Of a stretch of DNA of 64,000 bases, positions 23,790-34,700 are shown in pieces. The notes beneath the pieces were generated by a model. That model saw nothing but the letters and a program-made list of their open reading frames with translations, was not told the DNA's origin and did no database searches. The stretch's first letter is position 1, and every line of letters starts with the position of its first letter. Source of the DNA: Lineus longissimus (lineage: Eukaryota > Nemertea > Pilidiophora > Heteronemertea > Lineidae); NCBI RefSeq assembly GCF_910592395.1, contig NC_088315.1, forward strand, positions 8,062,501-8,126,500. Reading direction: 5' to 3'. The position numbers and the translations under genes were made by a program.

Positions 23790-25426
23790 CTGTAAAAGAG
23801 AAGACAATATAACTAGATGTAATCTTATCCTCTGAAAAGTGAAGTGAAAAAAATAAATTTCCGTTAGGATAGGTCAACGTCACTGCCAACGCCGACTGAA
23901 AAACCGGACCAATGACAGTCATGACGCATACTCACGCGTTATGTTGTAGCTCTCCTTCCACTTGAAGTAGGCGTTATACCGCTCGTCGTCCTGGTCCAAC
24001 GCTTTTAGGAAATCAGCCAGTTCTTCCTCACTCTCGTAATCATCCGCATTGATGTAGGAATTGGGTGGAAGGGCCTCTTTAAATAGTTCCGTGTTCCGCG
24101 TTCCCCTGACGATTGGAACCATATTATAGCGGAAAGCATTCTCCCATACCTTCTCCGTGATGTAATCAATGCAGTTGGAGTTCTCCAACGATAAGTAAAA
24201 CTTGTATTCCTTCCCTGGAATTCGAAATCACATGTAACACGTTTTACTTTTAGCAGAATTTGACAAATATCCACAGTCACTTGTTTGGCTGTCGGGAATG
24301 GGATGCAACAAAACGCATAGTCTACAGTCAACCGAGTGTGCTCATTACACAAATAATTCTTTTTCGATTATTATGAAGCAAGAAATGTGTCGGTGTCAAC
24401 ACTTCGTTATTAAGTCTAAAGATATACATGTATGATATACATGTATACTGTATGTTTATATCTGATCTAGGTTTCTCTCGAAATTAATCATGAATAGCGT
24501 GCAGAGAAACCTGTCATCTTGAATCAGGAATTACATGCACATGTATTATACTCACCAAGATCTTGCATACAGGTCCGACTTCGCTTATTATTCGTTTCGT
24601 TTTTGCACGTTTTTGTCCCGCATGACCCGTAAACATCAACAGGGACATGCTCCATCAGTTTCTTGACCATATTGAACCTCCCGTTCGAATCCCAACAATG
24701 ACTCACCAGCCATGCAACCATCTTGGTCTTCCCCGCTGCGAAGTTATCCGTGGAAAGCGCGACAGGCTTAGCGTAGCTGTAAAAGTCCCCGTACGTTAAG
24801 ACGATATCAGAGTCAAGTCTGTATCCGAACGTGATGTTAAATGCGAAGCGATAATCTGCAAATTTTCTGAGAGTATCTTTGAACATTGCCGGTGGTTCTT
24901 GGTTGAAAGTGGCCCAAAGCTGACCAGGGTTGCGCGTTTTGGGCATGTCGTCGATGATTAAGTCCTTTTTCCAGAAGTGGAAGAACACAGCATCGGCGCG
25001 AGAATATGCTGACTTCCCTGACAGGAATTCGCAATTTGAAACCTTACACTTGGAGAAACCGGCGTTGTCGTATTCGAACGGCTTCATATAGACATCTGTC
25101 CACCACATAATTTTCATATTTTCCAGGAAAGTTTGCTTTTGCGAGTGGGGGTCTTTCTCTTCACTGTTGTTCTTGGGTTCTTTGGGGCGAAAAGACGTGT
25201 CGGGGTGTCTTTTTCTGGACGTGCCTCCGTTGGTTACAGATTTTCTCAAATCAAGTTTACTTCCTGTGGTTGAATCAAGTTGGGTCAAAATTTGCACATC
25301 GAGCGGCAGAGGCTGACTGAGAAGATAGAGTTCGAAATAAAACATCATGAACGCGAATGAAGAAAAAGCGCCATAAAATACGTATTTTGATTTCTGTGAG
25401 AAAATCATTACGCCATGTTCCGCCAT
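23527..25426 (-). CDS. Alpha-1,3-fucosyltransferase (GT10), complete, three exons
   Basis: Exons 25426-24556, 24214-23936 and 23789-23527 join in phase to give 470 residues. Residues about 12-33 (YVFYGAFSSFAFMMFYFELY) form the single N-terminal membrane segment of a type II Golgi protein, followed by a polar stem. The catalytic part shows YSRADAVFFHFW, ATFNQEPPAM, the donor-binding region KTKMVAWLVSHCWDSNGRFN, VDVYGSCGTKTC, and the family signature FYLSLENSNCIDYITEKVWE followed by NAFRYNMVPIVRG. The C-terminal cysteine motif CSICEVLH is present. The enzyme moves fucose from GDP-fucose to GlcNAc on glycans. Acceptor choice (core versus Lewis-type) cannot be read from sequence. The last roughly 45 residues are an unusual extension. 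Confidence 0.93.
23936..24214 (-). CDS. Fucosyltransferase exon 2 (GDP-fucose-binding signature)
   Basis: Acceptor TTCGAATTCCAG, donor C|GTGAGT. Reads GKEYKFYLSLENSNCIDYIT, then EKVWENAFRYNMVPIVRG, the most conserved stretch of the family. Ends in YNIT, a potential N-glycosylation site. Confidence 0.95.
24556..25426 (-). CDS. Fucosyltransferase exon 1 (membrane anchor, stem, N-terminal catalytic half)
   Basis: Starts at ATG (MAEHGVMIFSQKSKYVFYGA). Donor G|GTGAGT. Ends at CMQDLG just before the nucleotide-sugar-binding signature. Possible N-glycosylation sites include NNS in the stem and FNIT in the catalytic part. Confidence 0.92.
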
Positions 25427-26741
25427 AATTATACTTGTTTCACCAATGTCCAGGAGGGTGTCGTAAAATTCGTGGTGTAGGCTGTTGGGCTACTTGTTTT
25501 AAGAGGACGGCAGGGACGATTGCCTGAAAAAAGTGACAAAAACCCATTAAAAAGGGATACCCAAGGCATTAGCAAAACATGCTGTGGGAGGCGAGATTAT
25601 AGCTTCCAATTGCGCCAGCTTCCAATTGCGCCATATTATATACCCTCAGCTATAGCCCAATTATCAAACAGTCTCGGCGAACCCCCCGAACCCCCCGAAC
25701 CCCGACTATTTTAACAACCAACAGGCGAAAACAACCGCGGGCCGAATAGAATATTCAAAAGCTGCAGAATGAGCTACTCCACTGGATGATGCGACTTATC
25801 CCAAAGAGTATATAAAGTGCAACATACCTTTGCTGTCCAAAGTATATTCTAAATCTAATGTTCACAAGAGAATTTACCGAAAATTTAAGAAAAATACAAT
25901 ATGGTGCGAATGGTATCACGTCCGATTTCAATATGGTAGAACAGTGTAACTGTTATACCATATTGAAAGGGCTTGACTATACCATGGCAATATAATCCCC
26001 CAAGCAATGTGCTCAACTCACCCTGACAACTTGTTGAGGGACGCCAAGCTTGCTCATCGTTAATTAGACCTCGATTGCCTGGGAAGGCCTCTCTCTCTAA
26101 TTGATAACCCCAGTCTTTCGAAAACACAAGAAAAAAAACCCCGGGAGCCTGTTCTTGTTCACAGATCAATCTGAAGCCCGAGTTATTTGTAAATTCACTA
26201 GATTGCTCTCGGCCCCTATTTAGACTTACGTTCTTCCGGCGAGGTGGTCTCAAAAAGACGAAAAGTCGACTTCGGCAGCTGCACCACTCTTCTGACTTTC
26301 TCCCATTCTCTTTTGTGCAGTGGAACTAAGTAGAAGTTAAGCCACTCAGAAGAAAATACATTGTATGCACTATACACTGTCATATGGTATATATGTACAT
26401 GTATACGGTGAATTTAATTGCTCACTAAATATCTGTATTCGTTTTGATGGTATACAATCCGGGGTAAAAGTCTTACAGATTATCTTGCATGCCTATGCCG
26501 AAAGCCGGTGTGCAAGGGATAGTCCGTGTAACAATAGCCGCATTGCTAAATGTTTTGGTTAGGGTTAGCGGTACAATAGATCATGCTGCTTAATTGGTCA
26601 AATACAATGCTACCGGACTATGACTCCAGGGGGACTATATTCGCTGTCACAGGGCTTAGGCAAACTCGGGTGACTCGCACATTTTGTATCTCCACGCGCC
26701 GAGCTTTTGCAGACGAAGCTGACAATCATTAGACCATTAAA
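25427..26741. other. Intergenic DNA upstream of the fucosyltransferase
   Basis: Should contain its promoter, but no TATA box or initiator stands out. A short duplicated phrase (CTTCCAATTGCGCCA, 25601-25634) and a CGAACCCCC triplication (near 25678-25704) are seen. The open frame at 25885-26253 (minus) shows no domain. Confidence 0.45.
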
Positions 26742-26829
26742 ATCATCCTGAGGAAATCAGGGTTGATGTTTGTTTCTCCGGCCCTGCACCGGAAAAGCAA
26801 ACATTAACCCCTGATTTCCTCAGGATGAT
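26742..26829 (+). ncRNA. Long hairpin, possible small-RNA precursor or palindromic repeat
   Basis: Arms of 40 and 41 bases (26742-26781 and 26789-26829) flank a 7-base loop CCCTGCA. The arms pair throughout except for one bulge and one C-A mismatch. Two further differences are G-U pairs if the plus strand is transcribed. The left arm begins ATCATCCTGAGGAAATCAGG. Size suits a microRNA-like precursor, but an inverted-repeat transposon remnant is equally possible; transcription is unknown. Confidence 0.3.
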
Positions 26830-27427
26830 AAAAAATAGGCTTCGATCCGCTCCGCTATCGCAAATACATAGCAGTGATTCTAATCGCAGGCATAGCAGTG
26901 ATTGAAATCGCTCGTTTGATAGCCGCTACAGTTAATGCTGTCCGTCAAAGGAATCCTTCAAAATTTAGATCCTTCTAGATCCAAAGGATCTAAATCCGCG
27001 AAAAATAACGCCCAATTCAGTTGTTTACCTTATCTGATACGTCATTAATGAATTTGTCATCTATTTTTTTTCTGAACGCCTCCTATACGTTACGGATTAT
27101 AACTAAGTGATGTTCCTTTTCAACTAAGTTGGTTAGATATTCTCCAATAATCTACAAATCTTATTACAACTAATAGGGCCTAACCCTGATAACGGTACAT
27201 TATAATTTGATGATTATTTGACATTATGAATAATTATTTCCAAAGAGAATGTTTTCCTCTATTTAAGCGTCAGTTTTAAATTAGTGTTATCGGTACATGT
27301 CGTTAGCGTTCGTGTGGCGACCTATAAAAGGCCAGTTTCGTTCGTGAATATTGCTTGCAATTGTCCTTCTAATAAGTATTTTAAAAGTTCAAATTAAACA
27401 TTTTGAAAGAATGAACCTGGCCTTACT

Positions 27428-28435
27428 CTAGCGATTGACGTCGGCTTTGATACGATTGTTTTCAATGTGTCTGCCAAATATTTTACGGAGAAGAATGGAA
27501 ACGCTAGATTTGAAAATAAGACGTGTGTCTTTCGCAGAGGCTTCTTCAGTGGTTCTGGTACTATCGACATTTCCAGATCCACTTCCACTCCCAGAGATAT
27601 CAGCCTGCCCAGATCCACTTCCACTTCCAGAGCTCTCAGCCTGTCCAGATCCACTTCCAGAGTTCTCAGCCTGCCCAGGTCCACTTATACTGCCAGAGCT
27701 CTCAACCTGTCCAGATCCACTTCCACTTCTAGAGCCATCAGCCTGTCGAGATCCACTTCCACTTCCAGAGCCACTTACACTTCCAGAGCCACTTACACTT
27801 CCAGAGCCTTCAACCTGTCCAGATTCACTTACACTCCCAGAGCCTTCAACCTGTCCAGATCCACTTCCACTTCCAGAGCCACTTACACTTCCAGAGCCTT
27901 CAACCTGTCCAGATCCACTTACACTTCCAGAGCCACTTACACTTCCAGAGCCTTCAACCTGTCCAGATCCACTTCCACTTCCAGAGCCACTTACACTTCC
28001 AGAGCCGTCAACCTGTCCAGATCCACTTACACTTCTAGAGCCTTCAACCTGTCCAGTTCCACTTACAATACCAGATCCCATCACCTGTCTCGATCCACTG
28101 ACACGTCCAGATCCCTTTGCCCGTCTAGATCCACCGACATTCCGAGATGCCTTAGATATTGAGCTCTCAGCCATGCTGAGACCACTGGTATCGCCGACAA
28201 CGGTGCCCACGACAGGTATGTGGGTCTTCAGTCGATGAATTTCATTGTTCATCACAGCTTCGTCGTATTCTCCCTTCAGAAACTGTTTGAAGCCGCCCCA
28301 TGCATTTTTGAGGAATATCTTCATGTGATCGCTGTTGGCGTCACTGGGTGATCGTGAAGCTGGTGGAGTCGCGCGGCCGGTGTGCAAGGTGGCCACAACC
28401 GCCACCAATATCAATGATATTCTAGCACGACTCAT
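27428..28435 (-). CDS. Secreted Ser-Gly repeat protein, proteoglycan-core-like
   Basis: One coding exon gives 335 residues. Residues 1-22 (MSRARISLILVAVVATLHTG) are a signal peptide with likely cleavage after GRA. Residues about 35-75 are a non-repetitive amphipathic region (MKIFLKNAWGGFKQFLKGEY). From about residue 95 to 290 the chain is an imperfect repeat of SGSG with the recurring units QVEGSGSVSGSG and QVDGSGSVSGSG. (E/D)GSG is the classic context for xylosylation and glycosaminoglycan attachment. The C-terminal 40 residues are basic, with a hydrophobic helix (FKSSVSILLRKIFGR). No homolog is recognised; serglycin-like cores, adhesive or shell-matrix proteins are alternatives. The DNA under the repeat is a coding minisatellite. 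Confidence 0.75.
   Translation of the reverse strand: MSRARISLILVAVVATLHTGRATPPASRSPSDANSDHMKIFLKNAWGGFKQFLKGEYDEAVMNNEIHRLKTHIPVVGTVVGDTSGLSMAESSISKASRNVGGSRRAKGSGRVSGSRQVMGSGIVSGTGQVEGSRSVSGSGQVDGSGSVSGSGSGSGSGQVEGSGSVSGSGSVSGSGQVEGSGSVSGSGSGSGSGQVEGSGSVSESGQVEGSGSVSGSGSVSGSGSGSGSRQADGSRSGSGSGQVESSGSISGPGQAENSGSGSGQAESSGSGSGSGQADISGSGSGSGNVDSTRTTEEASAKDTRLIFKSSVSILLRKIFGRHIENNRIKADVNR
27560..28090. repeat. Coding minisatellite of the Ser-Gly protein
   Basis: Plus-strand units of CCAGATCCACTTACACTTCC / AGAGCCTTCAACCTGT are mixed in blocks of about 36 to 60 bases. The repeat stays in one frame on the minus strand, as expected under selection for Ser-Gly. Length changes in multiples of three codons are likely between alleles. 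Open frames on the plus strand here are shadows. Confidence 0.8.
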
Positions 28436-28437
28436 AT

Positions 28438-28553
28438 CTGAAACGAAGACAACGAGATAAAATTAAGGATTTATGTTGAGGATATTAAAATGGAGAAACT
28501 AAAGTCGGTACACTATCAAAAATCAACATTTATAAAATAAGCAATATATATAC
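28438..28553 (-). other. 5' UTR intron of the Ser-Gly protein gene
   Basis: On the minus strand CCAG|GTATAT (donor at 28553) and TTCGTTTCAG (acceptor ending 28438) bound a 116-base intron that ends two bases before the ATG. The leader exon would lie above 28554. A TATATATA run near 28808-28818 could serve as its TATA box, which is tentative. Confidence 0.5.
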
Positions 28554-29288
28554 CTGGTTTTGAGGGAGTTGTGAAGTTGGAGAACTTGAACGTGCTTTTC
28601 CCAAGGACTGGCTGGTTGTATTGGTTGGTCGCCTGCTTGTTGATATTAACTTGAATCAAATTCTATCACACAGCTCGCCTTGGCTTAAACTGACTATTTC
28701 AAATAAATGTACACCTTATTTGATAAATGAACTAACAAAGGCAAGGCGATGACCCTTGACGGTCATGACTGGACGCGCAGAGAAACGCACGGCCATAATC
28801 GATGAACTATATATATAAGCCTATATACTATAATATCAAATCACTCGTTTGCGCGGCGCTTAACTTTGGTCACAGCTGGTCACTCACCAACGACGGAGGT
28901 ACTATTATATTCATGCTGTTTCTGAATAGAGCGCAAAACAAGCCGATAAACTGATAGCTATAAATCGAGGGGTGCGATTGAATAGAACACATGCAGCCAA
29001 TTCAATGGTGGTGGTGTAGCCTCAAAGGCAATTTATCTCACGATGATCTCGACTTTTGATGATATGAATAAAGCAAGCATTAAATGCTTTTTCTTAGACT
29101 CCATTTTACACTAGACTATATGCCTTTCTATATAAAATTGAAGTAAAAGCATTTGCTAGTCTTTGTTCATATCACCCATTGCCATCTAAGTTCAGGCTTA
29201 TGATTTACATTTGTTTGACATTACCGTTGAATCACTCGGAGTGGCCAATTTTGATTTATCGCAGATATTGGCTACCATCAATGACTTT
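28554..29288. other. Leader exon and promoter region of the Ser-Gly gene; otherwise nothing seen
   Basis: No coding frame with support. The AT-rich stretch 28807-28835 is the only promoter-like element noted. Confidence 0.35.
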
Positions 29289-29420
29289 TAGGGCCGTTTA
29301 TATGGGGCCAAACCAATCCAAATCGGTCTAGATTGGTCTGCCGTGTAAGCGCGCACGAATGTGATCTGGTTTGGTCTGGTCTGGTCTGGTTTGGTTTGTT
29401 CTCGTGTATAAACGGCCCTA
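29289..29420. mobile_element. 132-base MITE with GGGCCGTTTATA ends and TA target sites
   Basis: TAGGGCCGTTTATA at 29289-29302 is mirrored by TATAAACGGCCCTA at 29407-29420. The outer TA pair fits a target-site duplication as made by Tc1/mariner-type elements. The interior holds a TGGTCTGGTCTGG simple repeat. Non-autonomous. Confidence 0.6.
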
Positions 29421-30340
29421 TTGGTCAGCTTCCAGACAACGCGCGTCCCGGCGGAGGATAGCGCTGGAAGTTCAGTACAATGTACATGTATATATGATGG
29501 GCTACATGTACGTATCTTCAGATACGTTTTTTACGGGTAATTTTGTGTGGTTTATTCTGTCAACATGTACACATGTTTAGACAAAAGCTGAGAGATGATT
29601 ACGACAAACTTTCCGATGTATCGTATGTTTTTGTATACACGGCCCTTACATAAATGTTATCCATCAGGTACTGCCGAAACCAATGTGTTATCTCAAAGTA
29701 AGTGTGTGACGGCTTGAGCAAATTATATCAAACCTTCCCGAGAGGAAATGCCCAACAATTCACCCACTAAAAAGTATTCCAATCGAGATTTCTAGATAAT
29801 AAAATCAATTAGTTAAGAAGACTAAGTGTGAGCCAATCTTGATAGCATAAATAGTATTTCAAGCCGTCTGTTACAGTAACATTCTCAAAGCGCTTACAAT
29901 TCATAGCATCTCACTTCCCCTTGATTATTAACTCAAACATCTTGTTCGATTACTGATAAGGATGCATAACTATAGAAACTGGCCTGACGATCTATATCAT
30001 ACTCAATAAATGTCCCGTATGTTCTCCGCTGGAGAGGTAATAAAAGTGATTTTCGTAAGGTCACAACATCATAAACTGTTCCGGATCGGCGCCGAACTCT
30101 GCACGCACAAAACAATCAAGATGGCGAACACAAGAGAATAAGATGAAAGACTTGGCTAAATCGTGGCTAAATAATGCATGGTTAATCAGTAGTAGAAGTA
30201 CCAACACCCCTAGCAACGAAAATGATTTGTTGGTGCAACGCGGTGCTGTGTTGTCCTTTAAAGAAAATCAATTTTGTACAGGAACCTTTCTGTTCAGAAC
30301 AGAACAAATCAGGTCAGAACAGGTTTTTTGAAACCCGCGA
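29421..30340. other. Intergenic DNA, nothing recognised
   Basis: Only short open frames. No repeats or splice-supported exons seen. Confidence 0.5.
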
Positions 30341-30349
30341 ATGGTTGGC

Positions 30350-30770
30350 AATTTTTACAGACGTTGGAAAAGTAGCTTACAATTCGAAATCAGGCAATAT
30401 CTATTCAAATCGGATTGGTGAGACGTTGGAATGTAACTCCCGAAGCGGAATCACGCAACAGTATATTGATGAAAGTTGGAAATGTAACTTCCTATTCGAA
30501 ATCACGCAAAAGTATTGATGAGACATTTGAATGTAACTCTTAATTTGGAATTGCACAATACTACATTGGATGAGACGCTCGGCGGACATATAACTCCCAA
30601 TTCGAAAGCACGCAATAATAAGACGTTGGAATGTAACTCTCAATTCAAAATCTGACAAGAAAAGTATTCGTGAGACATCAGCTTGAGATATCAGTAACTC
30701 GATTATAACTGCATGATTGGTGTCGGTGCGACGTTGGAAGTATCACAACTCTGTATTCGAAATCACTAAA
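30350..30770. repeat. Degenerate tandem repeat of about 60 bases
   Basis: The phrases GAGACGTTGGAATGTAACTC, AATTCGAAATCACGCAA and AGTATTGATGA recur about six or seven times with gaps and substitutions. Open frames here follow the repeat and show no domain. Confidence 0.55.
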
Positions 30771-30966
30771 TGCCTTTTAGCTTTTAGAGATGATTGAGAT
30801 GTTGCTGGTACCAGTGCGGAACACGTTTTCGGGGATATGAAGGATTGCCTCTCGCAAGAACCCAGCCAGAAACCACTGACGGACACGGTGGAAAACGGCG
30901 AGAAAGGTATATTGATAACATATTTCTTCACGGGCTTTGTGTCTTGACATTTTTAGCTTGTACACT

Positions 30967-31050
30967 ATTAGAACTAAAGGTTTTTTAGCTTTTCGAAAAG
31001 TTCTAAAGGTTTCTCGGCCAGTACAAATATGCACCTCGGGCCCTCCCTAA
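30967..31050. mobile_element. Third, truncated copy of the MITE-like family
   Basis: ACTATTAGAACTAAAGG leads into CTCGGCCAGTACAAATATGC, matching the cores at 11131-11383 and 14111-14295. The right end is missing. Confidence 0.4.
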
Positions 31051-31085
31051 AATATTCATGCCCAATTGACAATATCCTTGGGTCC

Positions 31086-31099
31086 GTTGCCTAGCTACC
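31086..31099 (+). promoter_or_regulatory. Near-consensus RFX X-box upstream of gene 4
   Basis: GTTGCCTAGCTACC differs by one base from the X-box consensus and lies 342 bases before the start codon. A likely acceptor at 31410 means a 5' UTR intron may separate this site from the coding exon. Confidence 0.3.
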
Positions 31100-31410
31100 A
31101 ACCAACAAAACAGGTTATCCATGATACTAGCCTATATGCTATATAAGCTACATGTGGCTACAGAAATGTTCGTGCATGATATTATGTATATATGCTACCT
31201 CCAACAGGAAAATAATGATTATCCTCAGAATTTATAGTGAGGTGAAACTTGAACATTACAAATTTGCATAACGATATTATTTTCAGTAGCAAACTGGATT
31301 TCTGGTTAAATAAGAACACGTAGTTTGGGCTAAAGTCAGTCTTCACCATTTTTCACAAATCAGAAGATTATCTGCAGTTAGATCAGCCTCCGCCATTTTT
31401 CTCATTTCAG

Positions 31411-31431
31411 ATGTGGCTAGCCGGAGCCTAG
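31411..31431 (+). other. Short upstream ORF before gene 4 start
   Basis: A good acceptor (TTTTTCTCATTTCAG) ends at 31410 and is followed at once by ATG, giving a six-codon frame MWLAGA-stop. If the leader is spliced there, this uORF would precede the main start codon by 10 bases and could lower translation. Confidence 0.35.
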
Positions 31432-31440
31432 GTCTCTCGG

Positions 31441-31716
31441 ATGGTGTCAGCAGCCGCCCAAATCATATCCACCCTAGTGCCTTTTTTCCTCGTTATCGTC
31501 ACCCTCACATTGGGCCTTTATTTCCTATTCAATCCAAAGAAGAGACCGCACTGCTGTTGCTCATCGAACAAGGTTGAACCAGAATCAAACAGCGACGTCA
31601 CGGACAAACTACCGGATGAACAGAAAACAGAGAGGAAAGACACCAATACTGATGACATCACAGCGCCCCCAACAAAGTTGCATCGAAAGAAATCAGTAGC
31701 GTTTAATATAACTCGG
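31441..31716 (+). CDS. Gene 4 exon 1: membrane anchor and RVxF-like motif
   Basis: Encodes residues 1-92, donor CGG|GTAAGT. Holds the membrane segment, three adjacent Cys (38-40) that could be palmitoylated, and LHRKKSVAFNITR at its end. Confidence 0.8.
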
Positions 31717-34700
31717 GTAAGTGTTTGGAACCAAGCAAACCAAGACACCTCGAATAGTCCAATTGAAGCATCCACCTGCTGAAGAGCCTTTTCGTGCGGG
31801 CAAGAGCTCAAAAGGCCCATCCTCTCAACCTCGTGGCACCTGTTGGAGAAAAAAATATCGTGGATACATGTAGAGTATATTTTCTTAGTAATGTTTATGA
31901 TGTTTTACCAACATTTCAGTCAATCATCTTCATGCCACCACCATCCGCCAAGATTGAGACAGTGGGCGTATCCGGTTCAAGCGTCGTCTCAGCGTCGTCC
32001 TTAGGTTCACACACAGGCTCATCTGTCTCCTCGGACACAGACAGCAGTGCCGGCTCCTCCGTCTGCATGTTACCGCGAACCGAGGACAAGATCAGGTACA
32101 AAAAGGGCCCAGACACAGTCGTGATGATATGGTCCCTTTAAACATTTCAGTTCCACTGTCTCAAGATAGACGGCGACGCTGTATATTAACCTTGACCTTG
32201 TGTACAAAACACCTTGGTGATCACAAAATGGATTCCTTGGTGGAGAATTTTTGTGAATTATCGCACTTGCCTTTGATTTGCGACCCGGTTAGGGGGTGTA
32301 TTGGCATCTAAATGTTATTATCATTCGAAGAGAACATTAAAGTATGAATTAAATCAGTAAGAGTTAGATTAAATGGCTAATTTGGATCACAAGTGGCGTT
32401 TTAGTCGGTCAGGTGTGAAACAATTACAATGTATACCCTTAATGAATAATGTCACGCACGACTGCTGATGCTCACTGTACGAAATGAACCACATGTTGGC
32501 CACAATTTACATTAACCAGGAAGTGCAGAGTGATGTGGCAGTGGAGAATACTCCGGACAAGGTTTTAATAATACTAATAATACCAACTGACACTATGGCA
32601 TTTGTTATGAAATAGGCCTGGCCAGTCCCTAGGTGACTTGCAGCATGTGCAAAGAACATGGGTAACCAAGAAAAGACCCTGTAAAAACTTGCTCCCTTCA
32701 GAAATCAAGTTTTGGGACACCCCACATAAAAATACAATGTGATAATGACAACGAGTTCGATTTTATTTTATACAAACTGTTGTGTATTCTTATTTCAGGA
32801 AATCTGTTCCTAATACAGCAGAGACGACACAGGTGCAGGTCGTCCAAAGCCAACCCAGCCAAACAAGTCTAGAAGAAAGGGAGCCAAGGCCTTCTCCACA
32901 AAAACCAGACGCTGAAGAAAAGGCAACATATACTCCTGTCACAAATCCACTGTTTTCGTCCTCGTCCTCGTTCTCGGAGTTGTCATTTACGTCAACGTCC
33001 GACAGCTCATCCGACTCTGATGCAGAATCTGACTCTGAGACAAGTACTTGTACTGACTCGAGTTCTGATTCATCTTGTTCTTCAACAGGTTCTGGCACAT
33101 CAAGCAATTCTCTCGTCAAGGCCGCAACTAATGTAGATTTTCCTGGTGTGGATGACGAGGGACATACTAAAGAAAAGTTAGACACCGTCTTTGTTCGAGT
33201 GGATTCGAATCAGGATGTTGAGAAACCTAAATCTAGAAGCGAACAAAACCAGAAATCAGTTCATGTTAAAATTGAACCTGGCAATGCTGAATGTGAAGAT
33301 CTCCCTGGTCATGCAGGACTTATAAGCATAAGAGTTGAAGGGCCCAGTACTTCGTCGCATCTACTCTGTCCTGTGGAGCCATCATTGCCCTCTTTTTATA
33401 AACTTGCCGGAGAATCTGATAAAAGTACAGCATCTTCTGGTAATCAGGAAAAAATATTGTTGGTTTATTCAACAGAACCTGAAACTGTTGACCACCAAGA
33501 AGCTGCGGAAGAAAATTTTGCACCTCTTTCTGATGAAAGAGAACTAATCACTGAGGTAGAGACGTCTTGCGCTGGTATCAAATTTGGTGTTTCTCCATTG
33601 CCAGAAATTGAACCTGGTGTTGTGTCTGACCCTTTTGTAATTGAAGCTGACAGTTCTCATTTTAAAGCTGAAGAAAGGACTACTGGTGTCACGGTTGGAG
33701 ATGATCTTGCATTTGGCGAAGAGGATACGATATCTGCCATCATAGAACTTTACGAAAAAACTCTTGATCTCACAATCGGAGAGACAACTGTACATGTGGA
33801 TGAACGAAATTCAAGCCCAGGAAGTGGTGAACTCTCTCTACCGGAAACAAAGGTAGAGAAGGACTCACTAGAGTCGCCACCGCATGGTTTAGAGGCAGAA
33901 GAGTTGCTGTGTTCGAATGCTGAGCAAGAGGGACCTGAAGCTACAGATACTTTTGATCAGTCATCATCGCTAGTTTCTTCTGCAGAGTTGCCTCAAGTTT
34001 CATCTCTGAATAAGGACAAGGAGGAGGAAACAGACATGGCGGTAGGTTGGTACTTGATCCACTGGATCTGCACTTGTTCCAAATAAATCCAATGATAGGT
34101 GACATTAGGAGGATACTTTGGCCTGCGATGAAGTTTAATTAAACAATGTTTTGTCTTTTTAGTGATAGTGTAGTCTATGATGAATGTATGTACCATTGTC
34201 AACATGTAGTTTGTGACCCGCCCCTCTACCGGGTATATCTTGACCAACAAAGTTGTATAAATTGGATCAGGATCCTTGTAAATATCAATATGTTACAGTG
34301 TCATCCTTGTGGCTTATCTCCAGTCACTGAGAATTGAATACTGCACACTTTTTAGTGATAGTGTAGTCTATGATGAATGTATGTACCATTGTCAACATGT
34401 AGTTTGTGACCCGCCCCTCTACCGGGTATATCTTGACCAACAAAGTTGTATAAATTGGATCAGGATCCTTGTAAATATCAATATGTTACAGTGTCATCCT
34501 TGTGGCTTATCTCCAGTCACTGAGAATTGAATACTGCACATTCTGTTGGACCTGCGTGTGAGAATAAACAAATACTTGTCTTTATCAATTCTTGATAATG
34601 CTTATGCTGCTATGATACCTTTATTCCCCTCTTTCAGACCACACACTTCCAAGCGGGGATGTACGAGAACATCGCAAAGCTCGGCCGTCTCAACAGCAAT

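Noticed and set aside
27435-28238. Long plus-strand open frames (267, 231 and 69 codons) with Pro/Leu or Ser/Arg/Thr repeats
   Set aside because: They are antisense shadows of the Ser-Gly repeat gene, which alone has a signal peptide, unique ends and a leader intron.
32790-33185. Minus-strand open frame of 131 codons
   Set aside because: Antisense to the well-supported long exon of gene 4.
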